Assembly: GCF_011516945.1 (NCBI RefSeq)
Contig: NZ_WOTH01000027.1
Span: 1-40,709 of the forward strand
From: Acetobacter estunensis
GTDB lineage: Bacteria; Pseudomonadota; Alphaproteobacteria; Acetobacterales; Acetobacteraceae
Direction of reading: 5' to 3'
Length of the DNA stretch: 40,709 nt
Below are positions 1 through 9,783 of the stretch, piece by piece. The number at the start of each line of letters is the position of its first letter. Within the stretch, counting starts at the first letter, position 1. The position numbers and the translations under genes were made by a program. A model generated the notes under the pieces. That model saw only the letters and a program-made list of their open reading frames with translations. It was not told the origin of the DNA and did no database searches.

Positions 1-109
1 CAATCTGCTCAAAACGCAGACTGGACGCCATCGCAAAAACCGTCAATCAAATCGCCAAAACCCAGAAATTACCGGCCAAGCACATCAATCAAGGGTTCTT
101 CGATCCCTC
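1..109. other. Non-Cas7 sequence abutting the truncated cas7e
   Basis: This stretch is richer in A than the cas genes that follow. In the reading frame that continues into the Cas7e C-terminus it encodes a basic, low-complexity peptide with none of the residues expected upstream in Cas7e. All three plus-strand frames are open, so no gene end can be placed. It may be the end of an insertion element or a deletion junction. I recognise no transposase motif and no terminal inverted repeat in the bases available. Confidence 0.4.
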
Positions 110-460
110 CATCTTGGCGACGAGAGCCAGACTGGTGTGGCGGAAGCGGCACTCGGCGCGCTGGCGCAGGCAGCGGCGGTCATCGCCCCTTCCGGCAAGC
201 AGAACAGCTTCGCAGCATTGGCGCGAGCAGGCTATGTGCTGGCGGAAAAAGGAGATGCGCAGCCGCGCACGCTGGCGGGAGCGTTTGCGCATCCTGTCGG
301 TGGGATGGATCTCATGAAAGATTCCATCGCAGCTCTGAAGACGTTTCGTGGTGAACTTACGCGGGTTTACGGGCCGGGAGCAGAGACAACATGCGAACTG
401 GAATTGGGTAATACTAAAAGCGCCACGCTGGCCGACATCGTCACATTTTGCCGGACCTAA
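110..460 (+). pseudogene. cas7e: Type I-E Cas7 (CasC/Cse4) C-terminal remnant
   Basis: Cas7e forms the backbone of the type I-E Cascade complex, with six copies holding the crRNA spacer. About 116 residues can be read here, including the family signature SGKQNSFAALARAGYVLAEK and the following motif QPRTLAGAF. Full-length Cas7e proteins are roughly 350 residues, so about two thirds of the N-terminus is missing. Identity to Cas7e begins near base 110. Sequence upstream in the same frame does not resemble the family. An internal ATG at 137 exists but would still leave only a fragment. The stop is 6 bases before cas5e, the usual I-E order. Recognition of the family is strong. Whether the break is an insertion or a deletion cannot be told because the window begins here. 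Confidence 0.8.
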
Positions 461-466
461 CCGGAT

Positions 467-1252
467 ATGGGGCAATTCCTGACATTCGCCATGGTCGCAC
501 CCATGGCATCGTTCGGGGCGCTTGCTGTGGGTGAGCGTCGTGATGGATGGGACAGGCCAGCGCGTTCCGCTGTGCTGGGGCTGGTGGGAGCGTGTCTGGG
601 CGTGCTGCGGACGGACGAAAGCGCACAATCCGCGCTGGCGACGGAGTATGGTCTTGCTGTTCTCTGTCAGGCATCGGGGCGTTTGTTGACCGACTATCAC
701 ACTGCGCAGACTGTTCCGTCCCGGCGTAATTGGCGGCCCGCGACGCGCGCGCAGGAACTGACCGATATGCCCGATGATTTGGCTACGATCCTGTCTCGCA
801 GGGACTATCGGATCGGAAGCTGGCATCTGGGCGCCATGTGGGTACGGGGCGAGGCGGCGCGGTGGTCTCTGGACGCATTGCACGATGCAATGAATGCGCC
901 GGTCTTTACGCCATCATTGGGGCGGAAAGCCTGCCCTCCCGGTTTGCCGTTGGCTCCCGCTCTTGTGAAAGGCGAGAGTGGCGTCTCCGTTCTTCTGGAC
1001 CGCCAGAAAAATGGCCCCGAAGCACGTCTGCGTGGGCATTATGGCTCCTTTCGAGAGGAACTCACAGCCTGTCGGAAGGAAAATCGGGAAACGCTTGTCG
1101 TGCTCGATGCGTCGGATGTGGCGGAACATGGTGCTGGGCATCGTGTTTTGCGTCGGGAAACGCGACGTGACCAGCCGATATCGCGTGCGCGTTGGCAGTT
1201 TGGCCTCCGGGAAGAAGCTCTTCTCCTGTGTGGCACGGAGATGCGCGCATGA
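467..1252 (+). CDS. cas5e: Type I-E Cascade subunit Cas5e (CasD)
   Basis: Cas5e caps the 5' handle of the crRNA in Cascade. The 261-residue protein has family hallmarks: a conserved block near residues 30-45 with RSAVLGLVGACLGVLR, a TDYHTAQ motif at about 75-81, and a later LSRRDYR block. Length is slightly above the usual 220-250. The start lies 6 bases after the cas7e remnant stop and the stop overlaps cas6e by the four bases ATGA, so it belongs to the cas operon. It looks intact, but its partner cas7e is not, so Cascade assembly from this locus is doubtful. Confidence 0.9.
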   Translation: MGQFLTFAMVAPMASFGALAVGERRDGWDRPARSAVLGLVGACLGVLRTDESAQSALATEYGLAVLCQASGRLLTDYHTAQTVPSRRNWRPATRAQELTDMPDDLATILSRRDYRIGSWHLGAMWVRGEAARWSLDALHDAMNAPVFTPSLGRKACPPGLPLAPALVKGESGVSVLLDRQKNGPEARLRGHYGSFREELTACRKENRETLVVLDASDVAEHGAGHRVLRRETRRDQPISRARWQFGLREEALLLCGTEMRA

Positions 1253-1938
1253 GTGAAGGTTTTCTCTCTCGTGTGTCTCTGCGCCGGGATGCGCCGGTGC
1301 AGGCCATTGCGCGGTTGCTGGTGCCAGAAGGGGAAGGCCGGCAGCATGGAGCCGCACACCATCTGCTCTGGACCCTGTTTGGAGACGACGCCCAGCGCTC
1401 GCGCGATTTTTTGTGGCGGCAGATGGATGCCGGACGTTTCATGGTGCTGTCCATGCGGCAGCCCGTGGATGCGCACGGGCTTTTCGATATCGAGACCCGC
1501 GATTTCGCACCGTGTTTGAAGGAAGGCAGCCGTTTGCGCTTTCTCCTGCGGGCCAATGCAACGGTCGATCGCAAGACGCCCGGACGCGCGCGCAGCCAGC
1601 GGCACGATGTGGTGATGGATGCCCTGCATCGTCTGCCATCCGCAGAGCGTGGTTGTGCACGGGAAGGTCTTGTTCCCGCTGTCATGGGGGCGTGGCTTGA
1701 ACGAGTGGGTGATCGCGCCGGTTTTGCACCGGACCTTGAGACACTTGTCATAGAAAATTGTGATGTGTGGCGTATTCCTCGCGCGCAGGGGCGCAGTCAG
1801 GCGATTTTTGGGGTGGTGGACATGACGGCGGACCTGACTGTGCGCGCTCCTGATATTTTTGTGCCTGCGCTTATGCGGGGATTCGGACGGGCGCGGGCAT
1901 TTGGGTGTGGGTTGATGCTCGTTCGCCGCGCATCCTGA
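1249..1938 (+). CDS. cas6e: Type I-E CRISPR RNA endonuclease Cas6e (CasE)
   Basis: Cas6e cuts the precursor crRNA at the base of each repeat hairpin and stays bound to the 3' handle. The 229-residue reading starts at the ATG that overlaps the cas5e stop (ATGA at 1249-1252). A longer in-frame start at 1192 lies inside cas5e and is rejected. The N-terminus MSEGFLSRVSLRR is typical of the family, and the C-terminal glycine-rich loop FGRARAFGCGLMLVRR matches the conserved G-loop of Cas6e. The protein is full length. cas1 follows 13 bases downstream, in the same operon. Confidence 0.9.
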   Translation: MSEGFLSRVSLRRDAPVQAIARLLVPEGEGRQHGAAHHLLWTLFGDDAQRSRDFLWRQMDAGRFMVLSMRQPVDAHGLFDIETRDFAPCLKEGSRLRFLLRANATVDRKTPGRARSQRHDVVMDALHRLPSAERGCAREGLVPAVMGAWLERVGDRAGFAPDLETLVIENCDVWRIPRAQGRSQAIFGVVDMTADLTVRAPDIFVPALMRGFGRARAFGCGLMLVRRAS

Positions 1939-1951
1939 CGGGAGAAAATCC

Positions 1952-3233
<1,282 letters not shown>

Positions 3234-3303
3234 AAGAGGCTTCATTATCGGTGGAATCTTTGACATGTAAATAATGCTGTGGAATCAAGTGTTTCCACGA
3301 AGA
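3234..3303 (+). promoter_or_regulatory. CRISPR leader
   Basis: Seventy bases, more AT-rich than the flanking genes, lie between the cas2 stop and the first repeat, where the leader with its promoter and integration signals is expected. The octamer GTGGAATC occurs twice, at 3251-3258 and 3279-3286. The second copy is also the left arm of an inverted repeat, GTGGAA (3279-3284) with TTCCAC (3293-3298), ending 5 bases before the array. An IHF-like role for these motifs is inference only. Confidence 0.6.
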
Positions 3304-3454
3304 GTGTTCCCCGCACACGCGGGGATGAACCGTCGTTGGACATACGCTTCCCGTCGCCATTGATGTGTTCCCCGCACACGCGGGGATGAACCGGGCTGGG
3401 CTATCATATCCGCCTCGGCCTCGCGGTGTTCCCCGCACACGCGGGGATGAACTG
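3304..3454 (+). CRISPR. Type I-E CRISPR array, three repeats and two spacers
   Basis: Three 29-base repeats stand at 3304-3332, 3365-3393 and 3426-3454. Each contains the palindromic core CCCCGCACACGCGGGG typical of type I-E. The two spacers (3333-3364 and 3394-3425) are both exactly 32 bases, the I-E norm. The first two repeats are identical. The last one has T instead of C at position 28, a usual mark of the leader-distal end, so orientation is the same as the cas genes. The array is very short. I saw no match of either spacer elsewhere in this window by eye. Confidence 0.97.
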
Positions 3455-3739
3455 TTCTATAATCTGGAGTTGGGGACGGGCTGCGACGTTGAAAAACATT
3501 TCTGCGAGCGGATGAAAAACGGCGCGGCACGTGAAGTAAAACCGATTGCTATGGGACAGTCTTGACGTTGATGTGAAAGACTGAGCCGCGTGAGCAGGGC
3601 CTATCAGAACCCTGCATAGTGCCCCTTGGGAGGTGGCTACGGCAGATAGAATAACACCGTGTCATCACGCTGCTTTATTTTCATGATGCACAGAAAGGAT
3701 GGGGTGTGTCATCCGAAAACTTTTATGGATCGACTGCCC
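3455..3739. other. Intergenic region after the CRISPR array
   Basis: No supportable gene is seen. A hairpin can form between GCAGGG (3594-3599) and CCCTGC (3610-3615), but no T-run follows, so it is not a convincing terminator. There is no further degenerate repeat copy beyond 3454. Confidence 0.4.
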
Positions 3740-4252
3740 TCACCGAAAGCGACAGGGCCGGTCCACTGTCGGTGTTTCATCCGTCTGGATAACCATCAGT
3801 TCCACTGGCCCATCTCCCACATTACCCGCGAAATGCCCGACATGGCCTTTCGCATCCTTGCGGCTGGCCTGATCTTCTCCAAGCGAGACATCTCCCGGTC
3901 CCATGACCGCCTTCGTGCCGTCCATGGCTGTGACATACCATGAGCCTTTCAGCGGAATGATCCACTGCACCTTCGGGTCGGGGTGCCAGGTGCCGTTCCA
4001 GTGGGCGGGCTGGACGGTGAAGATCACCTGACTCTGACCGCTTGGAAGCCGGTTCTGCCATTGCGGTCCAGCCGGTTTCGACATCGACTTGAGATCGAAA
4101 TTTTGCAGTGGGCACCGCGTATTGTGACTGACGCCGTTGTGGTCGGTCCAGTTGTGCCAGTACCACATGGTGGGCGGTGGTGTATCTGAGGCAGCGTGTG
4201 CATAAGACAGCGGAATGAACAGAAAAAGCGCGAGGATGGGATGTAAGCGCAT
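3740..4252 (-). CDS. Secreted cupin-domain protein
   Basis: The 170-residue product starts MRLHPILALFLFIPLSYAHA, a clear signal peptide with a probable cleavage after AHA-A, so it should be exported. A longer in-frame start at 4408 would put the signal peptide internally and overlap tspO, so it is rejected. Residues from about 80 to 160 form a cupin-like beta barrel, with the segments KGSWYVTAMDG, MGPGDVSLGED and GHVGHFAGN; a metal site from the histidines of the last segment is possible. Substrate and reaction are unknown. It lies downstream of tspO on the same strand, with 112 bases between the two genes. Confidence 0.7.
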   Translation of the reverse strand: MRLHPILALFLFIPLSYAHAASDTPPPTMWYWHNWTDHNGVSHNTRCPLQNFDLKSMSKPAGPQWQNRLPSGQSQVIFTVQPAHWNGTWHPDPKVQWIIPLKGSWYVTAMDGTKAVMGPGDVSLGEDQASRKDAKGHVGHFAGNVGDGPVELMVIQTDETPTVDRPCRFR

Positions 4253-4364
4253 CAGGCGAATCCTTTTGCGGCCTCCGGAATGGAACAGGGGCAGAATCGT
4301 TCCGACATGTTTTTCATGAAATGTCCTGAACATAGGGGCACAAAATCTTCTCTGTCCTGAAATC

Positions 4365-4838
4365 TCAACGATTGCGCCGCCAGACTTCATGTTGCAGCAC
4401 GGATGCAAAAGCGAGCCAGAGCAGCAGCGGCGTCAGACGGCGCGATGTCGTGCGGTCCGCTGCGGTAACAAGCGCTGCTGCCGAAGCAAGTGTGCCAAGC
4501 GTGACACCGAACGCGACGTCGGGCCGTTTCCATCCGAACATCACCTTGGGAAACAGCAGCATTCCGCCCAGCGTGACAAACCATGCACGAACGGCGTGAG
4601 AGCGCTGACGCGAGGGAGGGGCTGTCAGCAGACGCGCGCCTGCATCGATCAGCGTGGCGTCGAGGCTGCTCCAGACAATGGCAAAGACCGGTGCGGGCGG
4701 TGTGTACCATGGCTTGGTGAGACCACGATACCAGTCGCGTGTGGCGGGATGTGTGGAGGTCGGGCTGTAACGGCTGCCGAGCATCTGGACTGCGCCGACC
4801 GCAACCGTCGTCAGGGCCGTCGTGAAAAGACGTTTCAT
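4365..4838 (-). CDS. tspO: TspO/MBR family membrane protein
   Basis: TspO (peripheral benzodiazepine receptor homologue) is a five-helix membrane protein that binds porphyrins and takes part in oxidative or light stress signalling in alphaproteobacteria. The 157-residue product has the family motif WYRGLTKPWYTPPAPVFAIVW at about residues 36-56, several hydrophobic segments after it, and a C-terminal W-rich helix. Length matches the family. The ligand and role in this organism are not known. The gene lies between the cupin gene and yfdX on the same strand. Confidence 0.85.
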   Translation of the reverse strand: MKRLFTTALTTVAVGAVQMLGSRYSPTSTHPATRDWYRGLTKPWYTPPAPVFAIVWSSLDATLIDAGARLLTAPPSRQRSHAVRAWFVTLGGMLLFPKVMFGWKRPDVAFGVTLGTLASAAALVTAADRTTSRRLTPLLLWLAFASVLQHEVWRRNR

Positions 4839-5001
4839 GTATTGGGTCCTTTCCCGGACTGTGGTCTCTGGCCCGGGGTATGGGGACAGGGCGCGTCATG
4901 CGCGATGTCAGAGAAACGCTACGGGAAGGGGTGAGGTTGCGCCGTCGCTTTGGTTCGGATGAGAACGCTTTATGCTGGGAGACGACCAAGATGTCTCATA
5001 T

Positions 5002-5037
5002 GAAAATGGCGCATCGTCCGTGAGAACGATGCGCCAT
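5002..5037 (-). terminator. Rho-independent terminator of the yfdX-like gene
   Basis: A 12-base perfect inverted repeat, ATGGCGCATCGT at 5006-5017 and its complement at 5026-5037, is followed on the minus strand by TTTTC. It lies 30 bases past the stop of the minus-strand YfdX-family gene. Confidence 0.8.
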
Positions 5038-5066
5038 GATCGAAACAAACTGAAAGAGCTGGAAAA

Positions 5067-5786
5067 TTATGGCGTAGCAGGAGCTTTTGCCGCTGGGGCC
5101 GGAGCGCCCGCAGGTGCGGCCTGTGCGTCCAGAAGATCGTCAGCCACAAACACAACGCCGTTGAGAGCCTGATCCAGTGCGGACAGCGCGCTCTGCGGAT
5201 CACGGCCTTCCGTGAACACTTTGGCCCGGTTCAGAGCGCCTTGCGTTGGGGCAAGAGGGGCGAGTGCTACGATGAAGTCGAGCTTGTCATCCACGACCTG
5301 CATCGTCTCGGCGGCCTGCTTGGGCGAGCCACTCTTGAGCTGCTTGTTCGCGCTGGCCACAGCGGCCTTCTTTTCAGGAGCCAGCGTTTCCGTCTCAAGG
5401 AACTCACCCCCGACCGGGATCCAGACCTGCTGCACCGCCGAGGGTGTGTGGGTCGGCGCAGCGGGATGCTGGGGAGCCGGCGTCAGGGCCGTCTCGGCCG
5501 CGACCAGCTTGGTGTTGTCCGTGCTGGCGGTCTGCAGACGCTGGGCTGCGTCGGTCAGCGCCGGAATGGCGGCGTCCGTCTGACCGGAGGCCAGCAGATC
5601 ACGTGCCTGAAGCATGTCCGCGAATGCGCGCTGACCATCGGCAGAGAGATGACGCAGGGCGCGACCGGCCTTGTACTGTTCCCACTTCGTGTGGACGGTG
5701 CTGGCGGCATGGGAAGGCGCGCTCACAAGAGCGGGGGAGAGAGCGAGTGCCGCAGCGAAAGCCAGCGGGGACATGCGCTTCATCAT
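5067..5786 (-). CDS. yfdX: YfdX family periplasmic protein
   Basis: YfdX proteins are small periplasmic, mostly helical proteins linked to acid and oxidative stress in E. coli; their biochemical role is poorly defined. The product (239 residues from the first of two adjacent ATGs) opens with a signal peptide (MKRMSPLAFAAALALSPALV, cleaved near SHAA). An AAGGAGT ribosome site lies 6 bases before this start, whereas an in-frame start at 5903 has none. The family core TKWEQYKAGRALRHLSADGQ is followed by regularly spaced helices. The last 20 residues are alanine/proline-rich. Family assignment is good; the symbol follows the E. coli member. Confidence 0.8.
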   Translation of the reverse strand: MMKRMSPLAFAAALALSPALVSAPSHAASTVHTKWEQYKAGRALRHLSADGQRAFADMLQARDLLASGQTDAAIPALTDAAQRLQTASTDNTKLVAAETALTPAPQHPAAPTHTPSAVQQVWIPVGGEFLETETLAPEKKAAVASANKQLKSGSPKQAAETMQVVDDKLDFIVALAPLAPTQGALNRAKVFTEGRDPQSALSALDQALNGVVFVADDLLDAQAAPAGAPAPAAKAPATP

Positions 5787-5923
5787 GAGAAACTCCTTGG
5801 ACGTACACGATTCGGGCGGCCCTGACGGCGCACCCGGAATGCATGTCATATCGTAACGCGAACATGACGTTTCAATGCCATCCATGGAGCGGGCAGGTGC
5901 CATGCGCGGAGGGACACAGTCCT

Positions 5924-6715
5924 TCAGGGAAGCAGTTTCATCTTTGAGGCTGTCGCCACGGCCTCGGCAATGTGCGGCGCAACGGCAAGGATGGAGGCGC
6001 CTCCCTCAAGACCTCCTTCTTCAAGGAAGGGCGAAACCCGTGCGCCGGCTTCTGCGAGAATGGGCAGGGCGCCGGCCACATCCCACAGGTTGATGACGAT
6101 CTCCAGATAGCCATCCAACCGTCCGCAGGCGACATCGGTGAGCGCGAGAGCGCCGGAGCCGCCCGAGCGTGGCATGGCCCCGAGATCCAGAAACGCGCCG
6201 ATGCGATCCATGAACACGTCTTTCGGTACACGATTGCTCCAGCCCATTTCCAGCATGGCGCTGCGTGTGTCCTTCACGGGAGAGGCCTGCATTTTCGTGC
6301 CGTTGAGGTGCGCGCCATGACCGATAAGGGCGGTATAGGTTTCATTCAGCGCTGGAGCCGCCACGATGCCCGCGACAGGCTTATTGTCTTCCAGCAAGCC
6401 GAGGGAGACGCACCAGCGGTTGCGTCCGCGTGCGTAGTTGGAGGTGCCGTCGATGGGATCGACCACCCAGAGCAGGCCGCCCTTGCGGGTCATGCCGCCT
6501 TCTTCGCCCTGAAACCCATCATCAGGGAAAAGCGTGGCCATACGCTGCGAAATGAAGGCTTCCACCGCGCCATCGGCTTCGGTCAGCCAGTCCTGAGCGG
6601 ATTTCTGAATACCGACCGGGCCGCCCGGCGGTGGACGCATGGACATGGCGAGGCGCGCAGCATCGGCTACGACGGCGCGGGCGGCTTCAAAACGGCGTGC
6701 GATGGCTGCTGACAT
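5924..6715 (-). CDS. Inositol monophosphatase family phosphatase
   Basis: These Mg2+-dependent enzymes hydrolyse small phosphate monoesters such as inositol 1-phosphate or histidinol phosphate. The 263-residue protein has both signature motifs: the metal site E71-E72 with D86-P-I-D89-G-T in WVVDPIDGTSNY, and the C-terminal NLWDVAGALPILAEAG. TEAD near residue 45 is also conserved. Substrate cannot be fixed from sequence; myo-inositol phosphate, histidinol phosphate (HisN-like) and 3'-phosphoadenosine are the candidates. It is divergent from sucC, with 227 bases between the two starts, and 137 bases upstream of yfdX on the same strand. Confidence 0.88.
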   Translation of the reverse strand: MSAAIARRFEAARAVVADAARLAMSMRPPPGGPVGIQKSAQDWLTEADGAVEAFISQRMATLFPDDGFQGEEGGMTRKGGLLWVVDPIDGTSNYARGRNRWCVSLGLLEDNKPVAGIVAAPALNETYTALIGHGAHLNGTKMQASPVKDTRSAMLEMGWSNRVPKDVFMDRIGAFLDLGAMPRSGGSGALALTDVACGRLDGYLEIVINLWDVAGALPILAEAGARVSPFLEEGGLEGGASILAVAPHIAEAVATASKMKLLP

Positions 6716-6942
6716 GCGTGTGTTTCGGCCCGCTCACGTCCGGGCCGCCTCTTTGCTGTGAACGATGTTCCGACTTCCAGATACGCAGGAGCATGGGGCT
6801 TCGTCGAGAGCGGGGAGGATGAGGCTGCTCTGTCCGCTCGCGATTCGTTGTTTGGCGCGGCTGCGATGGCATCCGTATGCCGGATGGAGAAAACGCGCGG
6901 CCAACGCCGCATCCTTCCGAACCGGTGACAGGTGGCAGGGCA

Positions 6943-8142
6943 ATGAATATCCACGAATATCAGGCGAAGGCGGTTCTGAAATCCTACGGGATGCCGGTGC
7001 TGGCCGGACAGGTCGTCCAGTCGCCGGACGAGGCGCGGGATGCCGTGCGGGCTCTGGGTGGCAAATTATGTGTCGTGAAAGCGCAGATCCATGCGGGCGG
7101 ACGGGGTAAGGGGCATTTCCTCGATCATCCCGATCTGGGCGGCGTGAAGCTGGTGCACTCGCCGGATGAGGCGAAGGCTGTGGCCTATGACATGCTCGAC
7201 CGCGTGCTGGTGACGAAGCAGACCGGTCCGAAGGGACGTGTTGTTCATAAATTGTATGTGGAGGCAGGCTGCGACATTGAGCGCGAGCTATATTTTTCGC
7301 TGCTTGTGGACCGCACGCTGAGGCGGATTGTGATTGTGGCGTCGGACGCGGGCGGCACGAGCATTGAGGATATGGCGGCGAAAACGCCGGAGAAGATTCA
7401 CAAGGTCTCGGTCGATCCGGCGCTGGGGCTGGCGGACCATCAGGCCCGCGAACTGGCGACGCGGATCGGGCTGCATGGGCCGCTCATCAATGGTTTCGCG
7501 AAGGTGGCACGCAGCGCCTACGAGGCTTTTGTGGCGCTCGATGCTTCCTTGGTGGAGACCAACCCGCTGGTCGTGACGAAGCAGGGCGATCTGGTCGCGC
7601 TCGATGCCAAGATGGCGTTCGATGACAACGGTCTGTTCCGTCATCGCGAGTTGCTGGAACTGCGCGACGAAAGCGAGGAAGACCCGCGTGAGCGAGAAGC
7701 CGAGCGGTTTGGCCTGTCTTATGTCGGACTGGATGGCACCATCGGCTGCATGGTCAACGGCGCGGGGTTGGCGATGGCCACAATGGATATCATTCGGGAA
7801 GAGGGGGAAAATCCGGCCAATTTCCTCGATGTGGGGGGCGGTGCCTCGAAAGAGAAAGTGGCGGCGGCGTTTCGCATCCTGCTGGCCGATCCGCATATCG
7901 AGGGGATTCTGGTCAATATTTTCGGCGGCATCATGCGCTGCGATCTGATCGCGGGTGCTGTGATCGACGCCTGCCAGAAAACCGGCTGTCGGGTGCCGCT
8001 TGTGATCCGGCTTGCGGGTACGCGGGTGAAGGAGGGTATGGCGTTGATCGAAAAATCCGGGCTGGACGCCATCGTTGCCACGGATCTGGGAGATGCCGCC
8101 CGCAAGATTGTCGCGGCCGTGCGGGCACGGAGGGCTGCCTGA
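6943..8142 (+). CDS. sucC: Succinyl-CoA synthetase, beta subunit
   Basis: With SucD it interconverts succinyl-CoA and succinate, conserving a nucleoside triphosphate in the TCA cycle. The 399-residue protein starts [16 protein letters not shown], the canonical SucC opening. The longer frame from 6877 is rejected because nothing before this methionine resembles the family. The ATP-grasp segment [13 protein letters not shown] is present, as are [15 protein letters not shown] and [14 protein letters not shown] of the C-terminal CoA-ligase domain. Between GRGKG and GGVKL there is an extra segment (FLDHPDL) not usual in Suc[13 protein letters not shown] resembles malate-CoA ligase MtkA more than SucC, but the rest fits SucC. 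The stop overlaps sucD by one base. Confidence 0.88.
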   Translation: MNIHEYQAKAVLKSYGMPVLAGQVVQSPDEARDAVRALGGKLCVVKAQIHAGGRGKGHFLDHPDLGGVKLVHSPDEAKAVAYDMLDRVLVTKQTGPKGRVVHKLYVEAGCDIERELYFSLLVDRTLRRIVIVASDAGGTSIEDMAAKTPEKIHKVSVDPALGLADHQARELATRIGLHGPLINGFAKVARSAYEAFVALDASLVETNPLVVTKQGDLVALDAKMAFDDNGLFRHRELLELRDESEEDPREREAERFGLSYVGLDGTIGCMVNGAGLAMATMDIIREEGENPANFLDVGGGASKEKVAAAFRILLADPHIEGILVNIFGGIMRCDLIAGAVIDACQKTGCRVPLVIRLAGTRVKEGMALIEKSGLDAIVATDLGDAARKIVAAVRARRAA

Positions 8143-9017
8143 TGTCCATTCTGATCGATCACGACACGAAGGTTCTGGTGCAGGGTTTCACCGGCGCGCA
8201 GGGGACGTTTCACTCCGAGCAGGCGCTCGCGTACGGCACGAAGATCGTGGGCGGCGTGACGCCGGGACGCGGTGGAGAGACACATTTTGGGTTGCCCGTG
8301 TTCGACACGATGGCGCAGGCGATGGAGGCCGCAAAAGTGGACGCGACGGTCATTTATGTGCCGCCAGCGGGGGCGGCCGATGCCATTCTGGAAGCCATTG
8401 CCGTTGAGGTGCCTCTGATCGTGTGCATCACGGAAGGTATTCCCGTGCAGGATATGCTGCGGGTGCGTATGGCGCTTGATCGTTCGAACTCATTGCTGGT
8501 CGGGCCGAACTGCCCGGGCGTCATCACGCCCGGCCAATGCAAAATCGGCATCATGCCGGGACCGATCCATCGCCCCGGCACGGTGGGCGTCGTTTCGCGC
8601 TCCGGCACGCTAACATACGAGGCCGTAGCCCAGACGACGGTGCTGGGCATGGGCCAGAGCACAAGCGTGGGCATCGGCGGAGATCCGATCAAGGGGCTGG
8701 ATTTCGTCGATGTGCTGGAGCGATTCATGGCCGATCCGGGAACGGACTCCATCATCATGATCGGTGAGATCGGCGGGCAGTCCGAAAACGACGCGGCGCG
8801 GTTTATCAAGGACAGTGGGCTGAAAAAGCCGGTTGTCGGGCTTGTGGCCGGGCTGACTGCGCCCCCCGGACGCCGCATGGGTCATGCGGGCGCGGTCATC
8901 TCGGGTGGCGGCGACACGGCGGCGGCCAAGATCGAGGTGCTCAGAAGCGCTGGTGTGCACATCGCTCCCACTCCCGCAGAGTTGGGCACGACATTGCGGG
9001 CCGCACTCGGCGGGTAA
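8142..9017 (+). CDS. sucD: Succinyl-CoA synthetase, alpha subunit
   Basis: This is the CoA-binding, phosphohistidine-carrying partner of SucC. The 291-residue protein shows the N-terminal CoA-binding Rossmann fold ([17 protein letters not shown]), the SRSGTLTYE loop near 152-160, and the active-site histidine H248 in [13 protein letters not shown], corresponding to H246 of the E. coli enzyme. It is full length. The start ATG shares one base with the sucC stop (TGATG), so the two subunits are translationally coupled and made together. Confidence 0.93.
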   Translation: MSILIDHDTKVLVQGFTGAQGTFHSEQALAYGTKIVGGVTPGRGGETHFGLPVFDTMAQAMEAAKVDATVIYVPPAGAADAILEAIAVEVPLIVCITEGIPVQDMLRVRMALDRSNSLLVGPNCPGVITPGQCKIGIMPGPIHRPGTVGVVSRSGTLTYEAVAQTTVLGMGQSTSVGIGGDPIKGLDFVDVLERFMADPGTDSIIMIGEIGGQSENDAARFIKDSGLKKPVVGLVAGLTAPPGRRMGHAGAVISGGGDTAAAKIEVLRSAGVHIAPTPAELGTTLRAALGG

Positions 9018-9121
9018 GGGTTTCTTCTTCTTTGGGATGGTTTGCCTGCTGCTCATCTGCCGCTATGACGGGCGCGGTTATGGACGACCGGGCAGCGTGA
9101 AGGAAGTCGGGTGGGTGTTGC

Positions 9122-9715
9122 ATGGAGAATGCCGCGGTGATCGGGGCATTCAGCGATCTTGCGGATCAGGCCGTTCTCATTCCTGCGGAAGTGGCGGTCT
9201 TTCTGTCACTCATATGCATCCGACGCTATCGTCCGGCTTTCGTCTGGGCTTTCGTCGTGTGCACCGCGTCTTTCGTCACATTCGTGCTGAAACTGTGGTT
9301 TGAACGCTGCGGTTTACCCGCACACCGCGTGCTTTACAGTCCTAGCGGTCACACCATGGGCGGAACGCTGGTGTACGGGGGTCTTCTGGCCCTGTTCTGC
9401 CAACGGAAATGGGTCGTGACGCTGGGCGCCGTCATGCTTGCCTCGGCCTTTGCCGCCTCACGCCTTTATCTTCATGTGCATACGCCCGCCGAAGTAGTGG
9501 CGGGGGGAAGTATCGGCCTGCTGGCGGTGGGAGCCATGCGGTGGTTGCTCGATGGACAGCGTGTGGCCGTTGCTCCTGCCCGATTGGCAATGCTTCTGTT
9601 CGTGGTGGGAAGCCTTGTGGTGGTTTGTTACGGCCATCGGTCAGGGGTGGAGGAATGGATCTCCCGACTGGCCCGAAGTTCCGTGATGCCTCACGCCGCC
9701 TGCGCGAAAGGCTGA
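9122..9715 (+). CDS. PAP2-family membrane phosphatase
   Basis: PAP2 enzymes dephosphorylate lipid phosphates such as undecaprenyl pyrophosphate, phosphatidate or phosphatidylglycerophosphate at the membrane. The 197-residue protein has several transmembrane segments and the three phosphatase motifs: K-x6-R-like KLWFERCGLPAHR, SPSGHT, and SRLYLHVHTPAEVVAGG with the catalytic histidine. The last motif has E where D is more common (HxxxD/E). The lipid substrate is unknown. It lies 104 bases after sucD, likely as a separate unit, and ends just before a strong terminator. Confidence 0.82.
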   Translation: MENAAVIGAFSDLADQAVLIPAEVAVFLSLICIRRYRPAFVWAFVVCTASFVTFVLKLWFERCGLPAHRVLYSPSGHTMGGTLVYGGLLALFCQRKWVVTLGAVMLASAFAASRLYLHVHTPAEVVAGGSIGLLAVGAMRWLLDGQRVAVAPARLAMLLFVVGSLVVVCYGHRSGVEEWISRLARSSVMPHAACAKG

Positions 9716-9719
9716 TACG

Positions 9720-9754
9720 AAAAAAGCGCCCCGCGTGATGACGGGGCGCCTTTT
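9720..9754. terminator. Bidirectional rho-independent terminator
   Basis: Stem GCGCCCCG (9726-9733) pairs with CGGGGCGC (9742-9749), with A-run on the left (9720-9725) and T-run on the right (9751-9754). It can stop both the plus-strand PAP2 gene and the convergent minus-strand clpA. Confidence 0.9.
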
Positions 9755-9783
9755 GAGGCTTTTGCTGCAAAGCCGAGAAGAGG

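Noticed and set aside
3594-3615. Hairpin after the CRISPR array as a terminator
   Set aside because: Stem of only six pairs with a 10-base loop and no T-run.
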